Source: a bacterium (GTDB taxonomy: Bacteria > Patescibacteriota > Saccharimonadia > Saccharimonadales > Saccharimonadaceae). Taken from it: 64,000 nt of DNA. This document shows, one piece after another, positions 9,147 through 18,087 of this stretch. The stretch is taken from assembly GCA_030429445.1 (NCBI GenBank), contig JAUIFG010000001.1, positions 1-64,000 of the forward strand, read 5' to 3'. The notes beneath the pieces were generated by a model. The model did not search any database. It saw only the letters and a program-made list of their open reading frames with translations, and was not told where the DNA came from. The position numbers and the translations under genes were made by a program. Every line of letters starts with the position of its first letter. Position 1 is the first letter of the stretch.

Positions 9147-9177
9147 AATCCCGCGCCTCATATACGCGGGATTTTTG
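9147..9177. terminator. Bidirectional intrinsic terminator between glycosidase and dnaK
   Basis: AATCCCGCG (9147-9155) pairs with CGCGGGATT (9165-9173) around a 9-base loop. An A-run precedes and a T-run follows, so the hairpin has a U tract in both transcription directions of these convergent genes. Confidence 0.92.
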
Positions 9178-9200
9178 ATTTGCGCTCTTGTTATAGCTTG

Positions 9201-11120
9201 TTACTTCTTGTCTTTGGCGTCTTTTTTGTCTTCTTCGACGACTTCGCCTTCTACTGGCTCATCCTTTTTGCCTTTAGACTTTTCGTCACCCTCGGCTGAT
9301 TTTTCCTCAGCAGATGCCGCTTCGTACATCTTTGCACCAATCGGCATAATTTTGTCATTCAAGGCTTTGACGGCAGATTCAATTTCAGCCTTATCAGCGT
9401 CAGCATTTTCTTTGACTTTCTTAGCCTCTTCGACAGCTTCTTTGATAGTCTTTACGTCATCCTCAGAAATCTTGTCTTTGTATTCATCGGGCATTTTTTC
9501 TGCTTGATAGATCGCGTTTTCTAACTGATTACGCGAGTCGACTGCTTCGCGCTTTTTCTTATCCTCATCGGCATGTAATTCAGCTTCCTTTTGCGCTTTT
9601 TCGATGTCTTCCTTGCTCATGTTGCCACTATCCTGAATAGTCACACTGTTTTCTTTACCGGTGCCTTTATCCTTTGCGGTAACATTGAGGATACCATTTG
9701 CATCCAAGCTAAATGTTACTTCAATTTGCGGAACACCACGTGGCGCTGGAGCAATACCGTCTAGAACAAATCGTCCGAGTGATTTATTGTCGGCAGACAT
9801 TTCGCGCTCACCTTGCAAGACATGAATTTCAACTTGAGGTTGATTATCAGCAGCCGTACTAAATGTCTCCGACTTGCTGGTTGGAATAGTCGTGTTACGT
9901 TCAATTAGTTTAGTAGTGACGCTACCCATTGTTTCGATACCAAGCGACAGTGGCGTTACGTCAAGAAGCAATACGTCTTTGACGTCACCCTGCAAGACAC
10001 CACCCTGGATCGCTGCACCAACAGCAACAACTTCATCAGGATTCACACCCTTTAGCGGATCTTTACCAAAGATTTCCTTTACCCGCTCGACAACTGATGG
10101 CATGCGAGTCATACCACCAACCAGCACGATTTCATCCACTTCGCTTGCTTTGATGCCAGCATCCTTAAGTGCTTTATTAACGGGGTCAGCCAAGCGCTGA
10201 ATCAAATCTTTAACGAGGTCTTCTAGTTTACTTCGAGTTAACTTGTATTCGAAGTGTTTTGGACCATCGGCATCAGCAGTAATAAATGGAAGATTCACCT
10301 CGTACTCGTTAGTACTTGATAGTTCCTTCTTTGCCTTTTCAGCTTCATCTTTGAGGCGTTGCATAGCAGCTTTATCATTCTTCAAATCAACGCCTTGTTC
10401 GTTTTTGAAAACATCAATGAAATGATTAACGATCCGATTGTCAAAATCTTCACCACCTAAATGTGTATCACCATTTGTTGATTTAACTTCAAACACTCCA
10501 TCACCAAGCTCAAGAATAGAAACGTCGAACGTACCACCACCAAGGTCGAATACGGCAATCTTTTCGTCTTTTTTACTATCCAAACCATAAGCAAGCGCAG
10601 CGGCCGTTGGTTCATTGATGATTCGTTTCACTTCTAGACCAGCGATTTTACCTGCATCCTTAGTTGCTTGACGCTGACTATCATCAAAGTACGCAGGCAC
10701 AGTAATGATAGCTTCAGTTACTTTGTCGCCCAAGAATGCTTCAGCATCTGCTTTAATTTTACTCAGAATCATTGCCGAGACTTCTTCGGGCGTGTAATCT
10801 TTTTCACCCATAGTGACAGCCACGCCTGTACCCTTTTTGACAATTTTGAACGGCATAATCTCAATATCACGCTTGACTTCTTCATCGCTAAACTTACGAC
10901 CAATCAATCGCTTTACGCCATAGATAGTGTTTTCGGCATTAGTAACGCGCTGACGTTGTGCTACCTGACCGACCAAGCGATCACCTTTTTTATTAATAGC
11001 AACAACAGATGGCGTTGTTCGATTACCTTCAGCATTCGCAATCACTTCCGGCTTGCCGGCTACCATATGCGCAACTGCGCTGTTTGTTGTACCAAGATCG
11101 ATTCCAATAATTTTACCCAT
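9201..11120 (-). CDS. dnaK: Chaperone DnaK (Hsp70)
   Basis: 639 residues, complete. Actin-like ATPase: GIDLGTTNS at 5-13, phosphate motif [13 protein letters not shown] near 188, adenosine motif [11 protein letters not shown] near 335. Substrate-binding domain includes [14 protein letters not shown] and a C-terminal lid. The tail is Lys/Glu/Asp-rich and lacks the EEVD-like or GGxP ends. It is the ATP-driven folding chaperone working with DnaJ and GrpE. Unlike most first genes here it has a leader of about 75 nt with AAGGAAGGG before the ATG. The promoter carries two CIRCE operators (11167-11239). Confidence 0.99.
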   Translation of the reverse strand: MGKIIGIDLGTTNSAVAHMVAGKPEVIANAEGNRTTPSVVAINKKGDRLVGQVAQRQRVTNAENTIYGVKRLIGRKFSDEEVKRDIEIMPFKIVKKGTGVAVTMGEKDYTPEEVSAMILSKIKADAEAFLGDKVTEAIITVPAYFDDSQRQATKDAGKIAGLEVKRIINEPTAAALAYGLDSKKDEKIAVFDLGGGTFDVSILELGDGVFEVKSTNGDTHLGGEDFDNRIVNHFIDVFKNEQGVDLKNDKAAMQRLKDEAEKAKKELSSTNEYEVNLPFITADADGPKHFEYKLTRSKLEDLVKDLIQRLADPVNKALKDAGIKASEVDEIVLVGGMTRMPSVVERVKEIFGKDPLKGVNPDEVVAVGAAIQGGVLQGDVKDVLLLDVTPLSLGIETMGSVTTKLIERNTTIPTSKSETFSTAADNQPQVEIHVLQGEREMSADNKSLGRFVLDGIAPAPRGVPQIEVTFSLDANGILNVTAKDKGTGKENSVTIQDSGNMSKEDIEKAQKEAELHADEDKKKREAVDSRNQLENAIYQAEKMPDEYKDKISEDDVKTIKEAVEEAKKVKENADADKAEIESAVKALNDKIMPIGAKMYEAASAEEKSAEGDEKSKGKKDEPVEGEVVEEDKKDAKDKK

Positions 11121-11166
11121 TTTGTTTAAATCCCTTCCTTTTAGTATCTAATTTCTTAATTCTATT

Positions 11167-11239
11167 CTAGCACTCTAATATGTAGATTGCTAATATTTTT
11201 ATTATAGCAAAGTTAGCACTCTCGTCAATAGAGTGCTAA
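11167..11239 (-). promoter_or_regulatory. dnaK promoter flanked by two CIRCE operators
   Basis: Perfect CIRCE at 11213-11239 (TTAGCACTC, nine bases, GAGTGCTAA) holds -35 TTGACG (11223-11228) in its spacer; 16 bp further is -10 TATAAT (11201-11206). A second CIRCE-like site at 11167-11193 (CTAGCACTC, nine bases, GATTGCTAA; two mismatches) begins about at the transcription start. Double operators imply tighter HrcA repression than for dnaJ or hrcA. Confidence 0.93.
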
Positions 11240-11324
11240 CTTATTTTGCGTTTAGAGATACCGATCCGTCATTAAAGCAGGGGAATTTGTGTTACTTTTT
11301 GATTGTATACACTAATAAGCCTAA

Positions 11325-11534
11325 TTATCTACCGAATTTACTCGCACCAAAACCAGTGGTTGTTTTCTGCGCCAAAACGCTCGTTCTCTTTGACTGATTT
11401 GATGAACGAAGTAAATACGAAAGGACATTGCCTGCCCCAAACACAGCCAATAAGCCTACGCCAAATGCCCGTAAAAAATTCTGACGAGTCATCTTTTGAT
11501 CAAGCAACTCTTTTATCTGTCCCGTGTCCGCCAT
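11325..11534 (-). CDS. Small single-span membrane protein
   Basis: 69 residues. A charged N-terminus with KMTRQNFLRAFGVGLLAVFG precedes a hydrophobic stretch (about 21-40) and a Ser/Thr/Lys-rich tail. TRQNFLR resembles a twin-arginine motif with the second Arg replaced by Gln, so Tat export is possible but not supported. -10 TATACT ends 11 nt before the ATG. Function unknown. Confidence 0.7.
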   Translation of the reverse strand: MADTGQIKELLDQKMTRQNFLRAFGVGLLAVFGAGNVLSYLLRSSNQSKRTSVLAQKTTTGFGASKFGR

Positions 11535-11584
11535 TTTCTAGCATAAGTATAACCGATAACGGTAACTGAAACAATGTGCATATG

Positions 11585-12640
11585 CTAATTATTTGACTTT
11601 GACTTACGACTTTTCCCTCGTCGAAAAGCCAGATAAAGTTTACGGAGAATCATTACAATACCCGCAGCAAAAACCGCAAAGACTGCAAAGGCCACAAGAG
11701 CGATCCTCCAAGGAAACACCCAAAAGGTAGCCGTCCGCTCTATGGGAACGTCGCGCATTCCGTCATTATAGACGGCAATGAGCTTGGCTGTGTACTGCCC
11801 TATGCGAAAATCAGTTAATTTCGACCAGTCCCAATTCAAGTCTTCTTTTTCTTCATTGCCACTAACAACTGTTTCATACACCGGAAAGCCATCTGCCCAA
11901 TCACTGTCTATAACTCGCGAGCTGCCTGGTATGATATAGCCCCTCACATCGTTCACGGGGAGTGTCGAAATCGATTCTGCATCACTAGATCCTCGCTGAA
12001 TAAAGACATTGCCAAACGGTTGCACGATAACATTGCCTGTATTTTTGAACTTTGCCTTGAACCTGACTGGCAAGTACTCATAAAAAGATTGCGTCGCTTT
12101 AAAACTTGTCACCTCCAATTTGCGCACGGCACCGGGTCGATCAACATTCAAAAGGGTAAAGATTGCCACGGAACCTGCAATCGTATTGCCAGATTCTGCT
12201 TTGTCAACAACTGTACGGCTAATTACAAAGGCAAATGAATAACTAAATCCGGTGTCAGCTGGTAAATCAATCGTGATTTCTTGAGTCTGCCACTCTCCTG
12301 GCTTGATAGTAAACGTCGGGTCGCTATAGCTAATCCAATCGGCAATTTCCGCTGGAGAATTATCGCTTAAATCTACCGCGCCAGTTTCTTCGTCAATCTT
12401 AAAACTTCTCGTCTCAATCTTGAGCGTATCAGTGGAAGTTCCGATATTCTTAACCTTTAATTCTAGCTTTGATTGAACCCCGGGTTGAATTGTCGCTACG
12501 AGTGGCGAAGGCGTAACTTGTACCGAAAATCCACTTTGTTCAGACTGCGCACTCACCATGGGCGAGGCCAGACTTATCATTGTTAACGTGGCAACACTAC
12601 CACTCCAAAAAAATACTCTCTTCAGCCACGTTTTTATCAT
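11585..12640 (-). CDS. DUF916-like secreted, membrane-anchored beta-sandwich protein
   Basis: 351 residues: signal peptide (about 1-31, cleavage after VSA), two Ig-like beta domains (FSVQVTPSPLVATIQPG and FKNTGNVIVQPFGNVF as typical strand motifs), one C-terminal membrane segment (about 310-333) and a basic cytoplasmic tail (RRGKSRKSKS). This is the architecture of DUF916 / WxL-interacting proteins of Gram-positive bacteria. The WxL-like protein at 13731 is transcribed just upstream in the same direction. The -10 TATAAT (12648-12653) is 7 nt before the ATG (leaderless). A paralogue lies at 15378-16241. Confidence 0.75.
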   Translation of the reverse strand: MIKTWLKRVFFWSGSVATLTMISLASPMVSAQSEQSGFSVQVTPSPLVATIQPGVQSKLELKVKNIGTSTDTLKIETRSFKIDEETGAVDLSDNSPAEIADWISYSDPTFTIKPGEWQTQEITIDLPADTGFSYSFAFVISRTVVDKAESGNTIAGSVAIFTLLNVDRPGAVRKLEVTSFKATQSFYEYLPVRFKAKFKNTGNVIVQPFGNVFIQRGSSDAESISTLPVNDVRGYIIPGSSRVIDSDWADGFPVYETVVSGNEEKEDLNWDWSKLTDFRIGQYTAKLIAVYNDGMRDVPIERTATFWVFPWRIALVAFAVFAVFAAGIVMILRKLYLAFRRGKSRKSKSNN

Positions 12641-12690
12641 TAGGGTAATTATACATACCCCTCTTTACTATGGCAAAACACTTGATCGTT

Positions 12691-13731
12691 CTAGAACAGA
12701 CCTGCACCAGTTACGGTAATTACATCTGTGTAATCCGTAGCAGCGGGAGTTATTCCAGAGATTGTCACCTTGTTCGTCAATGTCAATACCGCAGTATCTG
12801 CCGTGCCATCAGATGTTGCAAGCGAACGAAGTGATGCATCCAGAGCACCACCATCATTGACGCCAACGCCATTAAAAGCAGCATTAACAGTAACCGTACC
12901 AGCCCCAGCGACTTGTGAACTAGTAATGCCCAGTACATACCCCTCCGTTCCTGGCGAGAGTGTCAAGTTAGAACCGGGAGTTGAAGATATAGTATGGGAT
13001 GTGTTCGCAGAGGTTAGCCCAACCGTATCCTTTCCCCATACCTGCCAGCCAGCATAAGCGTTTGTATTAATGGTAATGGTTCGAGGAGTAGGACTCGTCG
13101 TTACAGAGCTAGTACTCAAATCCCCCAACGAATCTGAGTTAGCACTCAGCGCGAATGCAAAAGCTGGAGGAACGGTCGCTGTAACATTAATCGTACTATC
13201 TGACACAGTAGCAGCGGCAAACTCTGCACTCTCGAGTAGTGTCGGATTGGAGTCGTACAGCGCTACAAGCCCATCAGCATATGTACCGGGGGTTGCATTT
13301 GTTGTAACGGCTGCAGTATTTGTCCAATTAAAACAATAGGTGGTACCGGCAGACAGAGTAGTGCTTGGAAATGTCACCTCCTGAGAAGTAACATCCGTTG
13401 CAGTACCGATACCTGGCCACGCACTGGCACCGGATGGCCACGCAAGATTAGTTGTATTGACAGTGAAGTTACCAGCTACGCCCAAGGTGTAGCCTGTCGG
13501 AAACGTCACATGCACAGAGGCCTCTGTATTTGATTGATTCGTCTCTGCACAAACCGTACCTGTCGTTGCCGTGTTCGCTGTGATGTTATCGAATCGCACC
13601 ATGACATTTGACATAGCAGCACTTGCGATACTCACACCAAACGGTGATACGATAACACCAAAGACAAATACCAATACTAACACAGAGAGCTGTAACCTCT
13701 TGACCCTCTCCACAATTAGGCGTTTTGTCAC
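12691..13731 (-). CDS. WxL-like secreted surface protein
   Basis: 346 residues: signal peptide (basic start, hydrophobic 15-36, cleavage near ASA), Thr/Ser/Asn-rich beta repeats with a Cys pair, then a C-terminal domain with AYAGWQVWGKD, GTEGYVLGI and the ending AATDYTDVITVTGAGLF. That ending parallels the 14824 protein and resembles WxL domains. No membrane anchor, so it is probably held by another wall or membrane protein, the DUF916-like neighbour being the obvious candidate. GTG start with AGGATG upstream; promoter TTGTGC-17-TATACT (-10 at 13764-13769). Confidence 0.68.
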   Translation of the reverse strand: MTKRLIVERVKRLQLSVLVLVFVFGVIVSPFGVSIASAAMSNVMVRFDNITANTATTGTVCAETNQSNTEASVHVTFPTGYTLGVAGNFTVNTTNLAWPSGASAWPGIGTATDVTSQEVTFPSTTLSAGTTYCFNWTNTAAVTTNATPGTYADGLVALYDSNPTLLESAEFAAATVSDSTINVTATVPPAFAFALSANSDSLGDLSTSSVTTSPTPRTITINTNAYAGWQVWGKDTVGLTSANTSHTISSTPGSNLTLSPGTEGYVLGITSSQVAGAGTVTVNAAFNGVGVNDGGALDASLRSLATSDGTADTAVLTLTNKVTISGITPAATDYTDVITVTGAGLF

Positions 13732-13799
13732 AAATTCATCCTCACCTATTATCTACTGCTCCCAGTATATCCAAAGCCCTTCACAAGCACAAGCGTCTA

Positions 13800-14795
13800 T
13801 CACCTGTGAAATAAGTGAAATTTACCAAACTTGTGACGATGCAGGTGTCGACCATGTTCCAAATACCATAAAAATACTAATGTCGAGAAAACACCGATAT
13901 ATATCTGCCATATATGCTGTTGGATAAAAGCTACAAACGGAGGTACTTGATTATAATGACTGTCAAGCCCTAGCCCAAAACCATTTGGCAACAAATAAGT
14001 GACAGCAACCGTTTGTAATTCTGCTGTTTGCCCCGCATTATCTCGTATTTCTATGGATATGTCGTATGTCCTTGTAGCACTATAGGTATGTGTATATGCG
14101 TGTTCTTTACGATCTGAAATAGAGTACGTGTTTTTTGTTCCATCGCCCCATTCAATACTCACTATATAGGGTAACTCTCCAGTAATGATCTTAAATTTTA
14201 ATACCACCCGACCATTGGATTGCAATGGCACAAAGTTCTGCGTTGAAATAACCTGAGGTAATAAATGAGGGTTACTGATTTGATTGGTCGATAGGCTTGG
14301 GGACTTGGCCGGCATGGGGCGGGTAAACATCACGGGTGCACTTGTCTGGCCTTCGTCATCCGTGATCGTCATGACAGTTGCAACTATAGTATGTTTGCCA
14401 TATCCAAATGTAGCCACAACAGAGAATGTTCCCCCAGCCGTACACTGTGTCGATCCACGCAATGTTGCCTTCTCATATATAACAACGATAATTGCAGGAG
14501 TAACAACCGGACATGTACCCTTGATCTGTACGTTTTGTGATGCAACTTTTATATTGTTAGTCGGACTTGTAATTACAGGTGCTTCAGTGGGGATTAACGC
14601 TGGAACAGTTGCAGAAACACTGAGATCGAGCGCGCCTGCTCGAAGATTCTCAACAAACGCCATCATTGCAATAGGCAATAACATCAGCAAAAAAAGCACT
14701 CGATAGGATGTGTGTTTGTGAGCGAGTATTTTACCTGTGTGTTTATGGTGACGCAATTTGAGCGTCTTGCGAACTGATCGATGAATGGACTTCAC
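13800..14795 (-). CDS. His-rich membrane protein with Ig-like and PKD domains
   Basis: About 331 residues. A His/Lys-rich cytoplasmic N-terminus (RHHKHTGKILAHKHT), a membrane segment (about 38-58), an Ig-like domain (APVITSPTNNIKV... ATLRGSTQCTAGG), a PKD domain (VSIEWGDG... HTYSATRTYDISIEIRD), a second membrane segment and a His-rich C-tail (HGRHLHRHKFGKFHLFHR). I place the start at GTG 14795, 6 nt after -10 TATACT (14802-14807); the frame stays open upstream but runs into the divergent gene. The His clusters might bind metal; function unknown. Confidence 0.7.
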   Translation of the reverse strand: MKSIHRSVRKTLKLRHHKHTGKILAHKHTSYRVLFLLMLLPIAMMAFVENLRAGALDLSVSATVPALIPTEAPVITSPTNNIKVASQNVQIKGTCPVVTPAIIVVIYEKATLRGSTQCTAGGTFSVVATFGYGKHTIVATVMTITDDEGQTSAPVMFTRPMPAKSPSLSTNQISNPHLLPQVISTQNFVPLQSNGRVVLKFKIITGELPYIVSIEWGDGTKNTYSISDRKEHAYTHTYSATRTYDISIEIRDNAGQTAELQTVAVTYLLPNGFGLGLDSHYNQVPPFVAFIQQHIWQIYIGVFSTLVFLWYLEHGRHLHRHKFGKFHLFHR

Positions 14796-14801
14796 TCTGG
14801 T

Positions 14802-14811
14802 AGTATATAAT
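14802..14811. promoter_or_regulatory. Overlapping divergent -10 elements
   Basis: Plus-strand TATAAT (14806-14811) and minus-strand TATACT (14807-14802) share two bases. They serve the WxL-like gene starting at 14824 and the PKD protein starting at 14795. Only 28 bp separate the two start codons. Confidence 0.75.
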
Positions 14812-14823
14812 ACAATAAGCGTA

Positions 14824-15381
14824 ATGGAAAAAATCACCATACAAAAAAAGCATCTGTCCTGGGCATTTTTCGCTCTTATTTTTTGCCTATTACTACAACA
14901 ATCAGCATATGCATCGCCTTTTGGCCAAGGAGAATTTAATGCCGATGTACCCTTTGGATCGGAAACAAGCATTGCCATGTCTTTTGATGGCGACGTAGCA
15001 TTTACCCTCTCGCCCGATGGTGAAAACTTCAGCGGCCAAGGATCACATACCGTCACTATTACATCTAACGATGTCGTGGGTTACAAGCTCTATGCACTTG
15101 CACCATCCGGCACGTCAATGAGTAGCGGTTCTGCAACTATCCCGGCTAGTGGTCACAGTAGCCCCTCTTTGCTGGCTGTTAACACATGGGGTTACAACAC
15201 TGACGGATCATCAAATTATGTTGGCATACTGACGACTCCATCACTCATCAAGGATGCTGATGGACCCTACAAAAATGGCGATAACACTACCGTCTATTAC
15301 GGTGTAATCACTGACATCACTCAAGCTGCCAGTGATTACACCGTCGATGTCACATATACAGTCGCCGGTGAATTCTATTAG
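14824..15381 (+). CDS. Small WxL-like secreted protein
   Basis: 185 residues: signal peptide (about 1-30, cleavage after YAS), then one beta-rich domain with VVGYKLYALAP, LAVNTWGYNTDG and the ending AASDYTVDVTYTVAGEFY, matching the ending of the 12691-13731 protein. No anchor. ATG 14824 is chosen because the next upstream ATG is in the divergent promoter. Its 3' end overlaps the convergent DUF916-like gene by 4 bp, giving a second WxL-like/DUF916-like pair. Confidence 0.72.
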   Translation: MEKITIQKKHLSWAFFALIFCLLLQQSAYASPFGQGEFNADVPFGSETSIAMSFDGDVAFTLSPDGENFSGQGSHTVTITSNDVVGYKLYALAPSGTSMSSGSATIPASGHSSPSLLAVNTWGYNTDGSSNYVGILTTPSLIKDADGPYKNGDNTTVYYGVITDITQAASDYTVDVTYTVAGEFY

Positions 15382-16241
15382 GATTTATGTCGATGGCGAG
15401 CACGCTTGTTTTGCCAAAACCACTTTATAATAAATAATACGAGCACGAGAGCAGCGAGTGACCATGGCGGAATATATATAATGTACGTTGTTTTGACGAC
15501 CTCATTATCGGAAACATCTGTTTTATATCCATACGTCATTTTGTATAGGCCAGGAAAAAATGGCGCTGGGATTGATCCGCCCACCGCCCTGATCGTACCC
15601 GGCAGCAACACGTGACCAACGCCAACCCTGGGTTGGTCGTAGAAAAACCCTTCTAATTGTCCGTAGAAAAATGCACCATAGTGAACATTGCCAGTATTCT
15701 TCACATTAAATGTATACGGTATGGTGCTGTCATAGACAAAAAATGGCACAATATCATCTGTGATACTGCCAGTCCTCGTTAATTTACCATCCACACTTAA
15801 ATAAAGCAGCGATGTCACGCGTGCCACCCGCTTTACTACCGCACCAGACATATCAGCACTTGCAAACAATGCAAAATAATAACCCCCAGGTGACGTAGTA
15901 TTCGGAGCATTAACCGTAAAGTTGACTTTTTTATCTTGTCCTGGCCCTAGCGTAATATACGTTTTTTCGAAAACTATCCAGTCCTTTACCGGAGTAGTAA
16001 ATTGATAGTCATATACATAGTCAATGGCCGAAAATTGCTGAACAGAAAGATTCACTGTTAACTTGTCGTCCGTATAGTTTGCCACTCTAATTGCACCCTG
16101 GGTTAATTTACCCGCAACGACCGTCATCTCTTGGCGCACGGGCGCCACAGCAAGACCTGTGCTGTTTGGCTCTTTGGCATGAGTAACTAGTGGAATAGAC
16201 GTGACTACCAAAATTGCAAGAATAATTCTAAAAAATCGCAT
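15378..16241 (-). CDS. DUF916-like membrane-anchored protein (paralogue)
   Basis: About 287 residues: signal peptide (hydrophobic 6-20, cleavage near THA), beta-sandwich domains (GLAVAPVRQEMTVVAGK, FTVNAPNTTSPGGYYFALFA, FNVKNTGNVHYGAFF), one C-terminal membrane segment (WSLAALVLVLFIIKWFW) and the tail KRARHRHKS. Same plan as the 11585-12640 protein. -10 TATAAT (16251-16256) is 9 nt before ATG 16241 and 3 nt before ATG 16247, so 16241 is preferred. Likely partner is the WxL-like protein encoded convergently at 14824. Confidence 0.75.
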   Translation of the reverse strand: MRFFRIILAILVVTSIPLVTHAKEPNSTGLAVAPVRQEMTVVAGKLTQGAIRVANYTDDKLTVNLSVQQFSAIDYVYDYQFTTPVKDWIVFEKTYITLGPGQDKKVNFTVNAPNTTSPGGYYFALFASADMSGAVVKRVARVTSLLYLSVDGKLTRTGSITDDIVPFFVYDSTIPYTFNVKNTGNVHYGAFFYGQLEGFFYDQPRVGVGHVLLPGTIRAVGGSIPAPFFPGLYKMTYGYKTDVSDNEVVKTTYIIYIPPWSLAALVLVLFIIKWFWQNKRARHRHKS

Positions 16242-16300
16242 GCTCATCCTATTATAGTCGTGACGGGCGAGATACTGAAAATTCAAATGCTGGCTTAGTT

Positions 16301-17368
16301 CTAGGTAATACTAAAACCATCAATAGACCGAACGGGGCGAGACGATGGCATTCGGCGAGAGACTGATGGTGCGTCAAAAGATGATGGTCTCTGAGGTATG
16401 ATAGAAGCCATCGAAACAGGACGTCTCGTTGAAGTCTGAGCTGTAAATCCATCAAGAGATCTTTTGGGTGCTTGTTGGATAGCTGCAAAAGCAGGCTGAG
16501 GCGCTGGAATAGAACGAGGTTGTTGTTGCTGTTTTTGCTGAGATATTTTACGTATCAACCTCTCCTGTCTGACTGCCCTTGCCGCTAATTTACTTGCCTT
16601 TCGTGAACGCAAACGGTGCCTGACAAAAACGGCAAAAGCCCCGATTTGATACACAGCAATAATTGGTACAGCAATGATAGCCATATTCATGGCATCAGGC
16701 GTTGGCGTGATGATTGCCGCAGCGACAGTCGAACCGATAACCACAAAGCGTTGTGTTGATGATATCCCCCCGGGAGGAAATGGTCGTATGTGATCAAACA
16801 AGAAAAGTAAAAGGGGTATTTGAAACAAAGCGGCCAAGCCAAGCACATACGCTACAACAAAACCAAGGTATGAATCGGCAGTCAAATTGGGAGTGACGGT
16901 ATCGCCCGCAAATGTTGTCAAAAAATTTAATGCTGCAGGAATCGCAACAAAATAACCAAATAACGTACCCGTTGCAGCGAGTAGACCCGACAATGAGATA
17001 AATATAGCAACAAATCTACGCGATGTTTTTGCCAAAAGCGGTTGCAAGAAACGATACAGGTGATAAACAGCAACTGGGATAGTTAGCAGTGCGCCAAAAT
17101 AAATACACAGTGTAAAAATGAAGCTAAAACCACCACCAGGCGTGAGGTATACCAACTGCTCGCCTTTCAGCGGAGCCATAATAACACTAATGAGCAAATC
17201 TTTGATCTGATAGCCAACGGCTGACGCAATGATAAGCGTCAGCACAACCCAAAACAATCTCGAACGAAGTTCGTAAATATGCTCTAGGAATGTCAGCTCG
17301 TTCGTCTGTTGACCGCGACTATTTTGAATCGTCTTTGCTGGTCGATTTGCTGCTTCCCTGTTTCTCAT
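16301..17368 (-). CDS. tatC: Sec-independent protein translocase TatC with long C-terminal tail
   Basis: 355 residues. TatC core about 24-250 with LTFLEHIYELRSRLFWV, six membrane segments and TPTPDAMNMAIIAVP. Typical TatC proteins are about 250 residues; here a basic Gln/Pro/Ser-rich tail of about 105 residues follows (KQQQQPRSIPAPQ, RRPVSMASIIPQRP). It starts 50 bp inside tatA in another frame with AAGGGG 7 nt upstream, so it is coupled to tatA. Together they form the folded-protein exporter; no clear RR-signal substrate is in this window. Confidence 0.92.
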   Translation of the reverse strand: MRNREAANRPAKTIQNSRGQQTNELTFLEHIYELRSRLFWVVLTLIIASAVGYQIKDLLISVIMAPLKGEQLVYLTPGGGFSFIFTLCIYFGALLTIPVAVYHLYRFLQPLLAKTSRRFVAIFISLSGLLAATGTLFGYFVAIPAALNFLTTFAGDTVTPNLTADSYLGFVVAYVLGLAALFQIPLLLFLFDHIRPFPPGGISSTQRFVVIGSTVAAAIITPTPDAMNMAIIAVPIIAVYQIGAFAVFVRHRLRSRKASKLAARAVRQERLIRKISQQKQQQQPRSIPAPQPAFAAIQQAPKRSLDGFTAQTSTRRPVSMASIIPQRPSSFDAPSVSRRMPSSRPVRSIDGFSIT

Positions 17369-17501
17369 TGCTCATCCCCTTGCGTAATTCTTGCATGGAC
17401 TGACCAACACTGCGTGCGAGTTCTGGTAGTTTTCTACCCCCAACCAATAGTAGAACAATTAGCAGTATAATAACTAGTTCTGGAGCACCTATTCCAAACA
17501 T
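17319..17501 (-). CDS. tatA: Twin-arginine translocase subunit TatA/TatB
   Basis: 60 residues: short N-terminal membrane helix (PELVIILLIVLLLVGG), the hinge GGRKLPELARSVG, an amphipathic helix and a Ser/Lys/Asp tail. Only one TatA-type gene is seen, as in minimal TatAC systems. GAGGG precedes the ATG. The last 50 bp overlap tatC. Confidence 0.92.
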   Translation of the reverse strand: MFGIGAPELVIILLIVLLLVGGRKLPELARSVGQSMQELRKGMSNEKQGSSKSTSKDDSK

Positions 17502-17597
17502 GGTTCCCTCACTTATAACTTATACATTGTTGACTCTTTAATAATATATCGATCAGGACACCAATGCAATAGGGCATCGTGATTTTTTCTAAAATAA

Positions 17598-18086
17598 CTA
17601 TTTTCGTGTTACCTTTACCATTGCCGAGCGAATTGGCTGACCATGAAGCGTATAACCAGACTGTAATTCTTCCTCGATCACCTCTTGATCACCTTCGGCA
17701 TCTTCTTGGAACTGAATCGCTTCATGCAGTTCAGGATTGAATACCGTTCCGGATTTTGCATCAATCTTTTTCAGATTCATACTATCGAGTGATTTTTCAA
17801 GATTTTTGACCAAACCGGCAACACCCTGTGCCCACTTGTCATTAGCAAGATTATCAGGAATATGCGCGATTGCTCGCTCGATATTATCAATGACTGGCAG
17901 CAGATGGAGGACGGCAGTCGCTTCACCATTCATACGTGCCATTTGTTTTTCCTGCTCAACACGTTTGCGATAATTTTCAAAGTCAGCACGAGTGCGTTGT
18001 AAGTCGGTCGTTAGCTCGTTAATACGTTGCACGAATTCTTCCGTTGAAGGTGCATCCTTTGCTGTATCTTTTTTGCCTTTCGCCAT
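17598..18086 (-). CDS. grpE: Nucleotide exchange factor GrpE
   Basis: 162 residues: N-terminal coiled coil (about 12-60, with RADFENYRKRVEQEK), four-helix region (VLHLLPVIDNIERAI) and the C-terminal beta wing (NPELHEAIQ and GYTLHGQPIRSAMVKV). It releases ADP from DnaK. It starts one base after the hrcA stop with GGAGG inside the hrcA end, so it is co-transcribed and coupled with hrcA. Confidence 0.97.
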   Translation of the reverse strand: MAKGKKDTAKDAPSTEEFVQRINELTTDLQRTRADFENYRKRVEQEKQMARMNGEATAVLHLLPVIDNIERAIAHIPDNLANDKWAQGVAGLVKNLEKSLDSMNLKKIDAKSGTVFNPELHEAIQFQEDAEGDQEVIEEELQSGYTLHGQPIRSAMVKVTRK

Positions 18087-18087
18087 T

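Noticed and set aside
10668-11129. 153-codon plus-strand frame
   Set aside because: Antisense to dnaK; shadow of its codon usage.
11325-11534. Tat substrate next to the Tat genes
   Set aside because: The motif is TRQNFLR, not RR, and the hydrophobic stretch looks like a permanent anchor.
14796-15056. N-terminal extension of the PKD protein frame to 15056
   Set aside because: It runs antisense through the signal peptide of the divergent secreted protein, and a -10 6 nt before GTG 14795 defines a better start.
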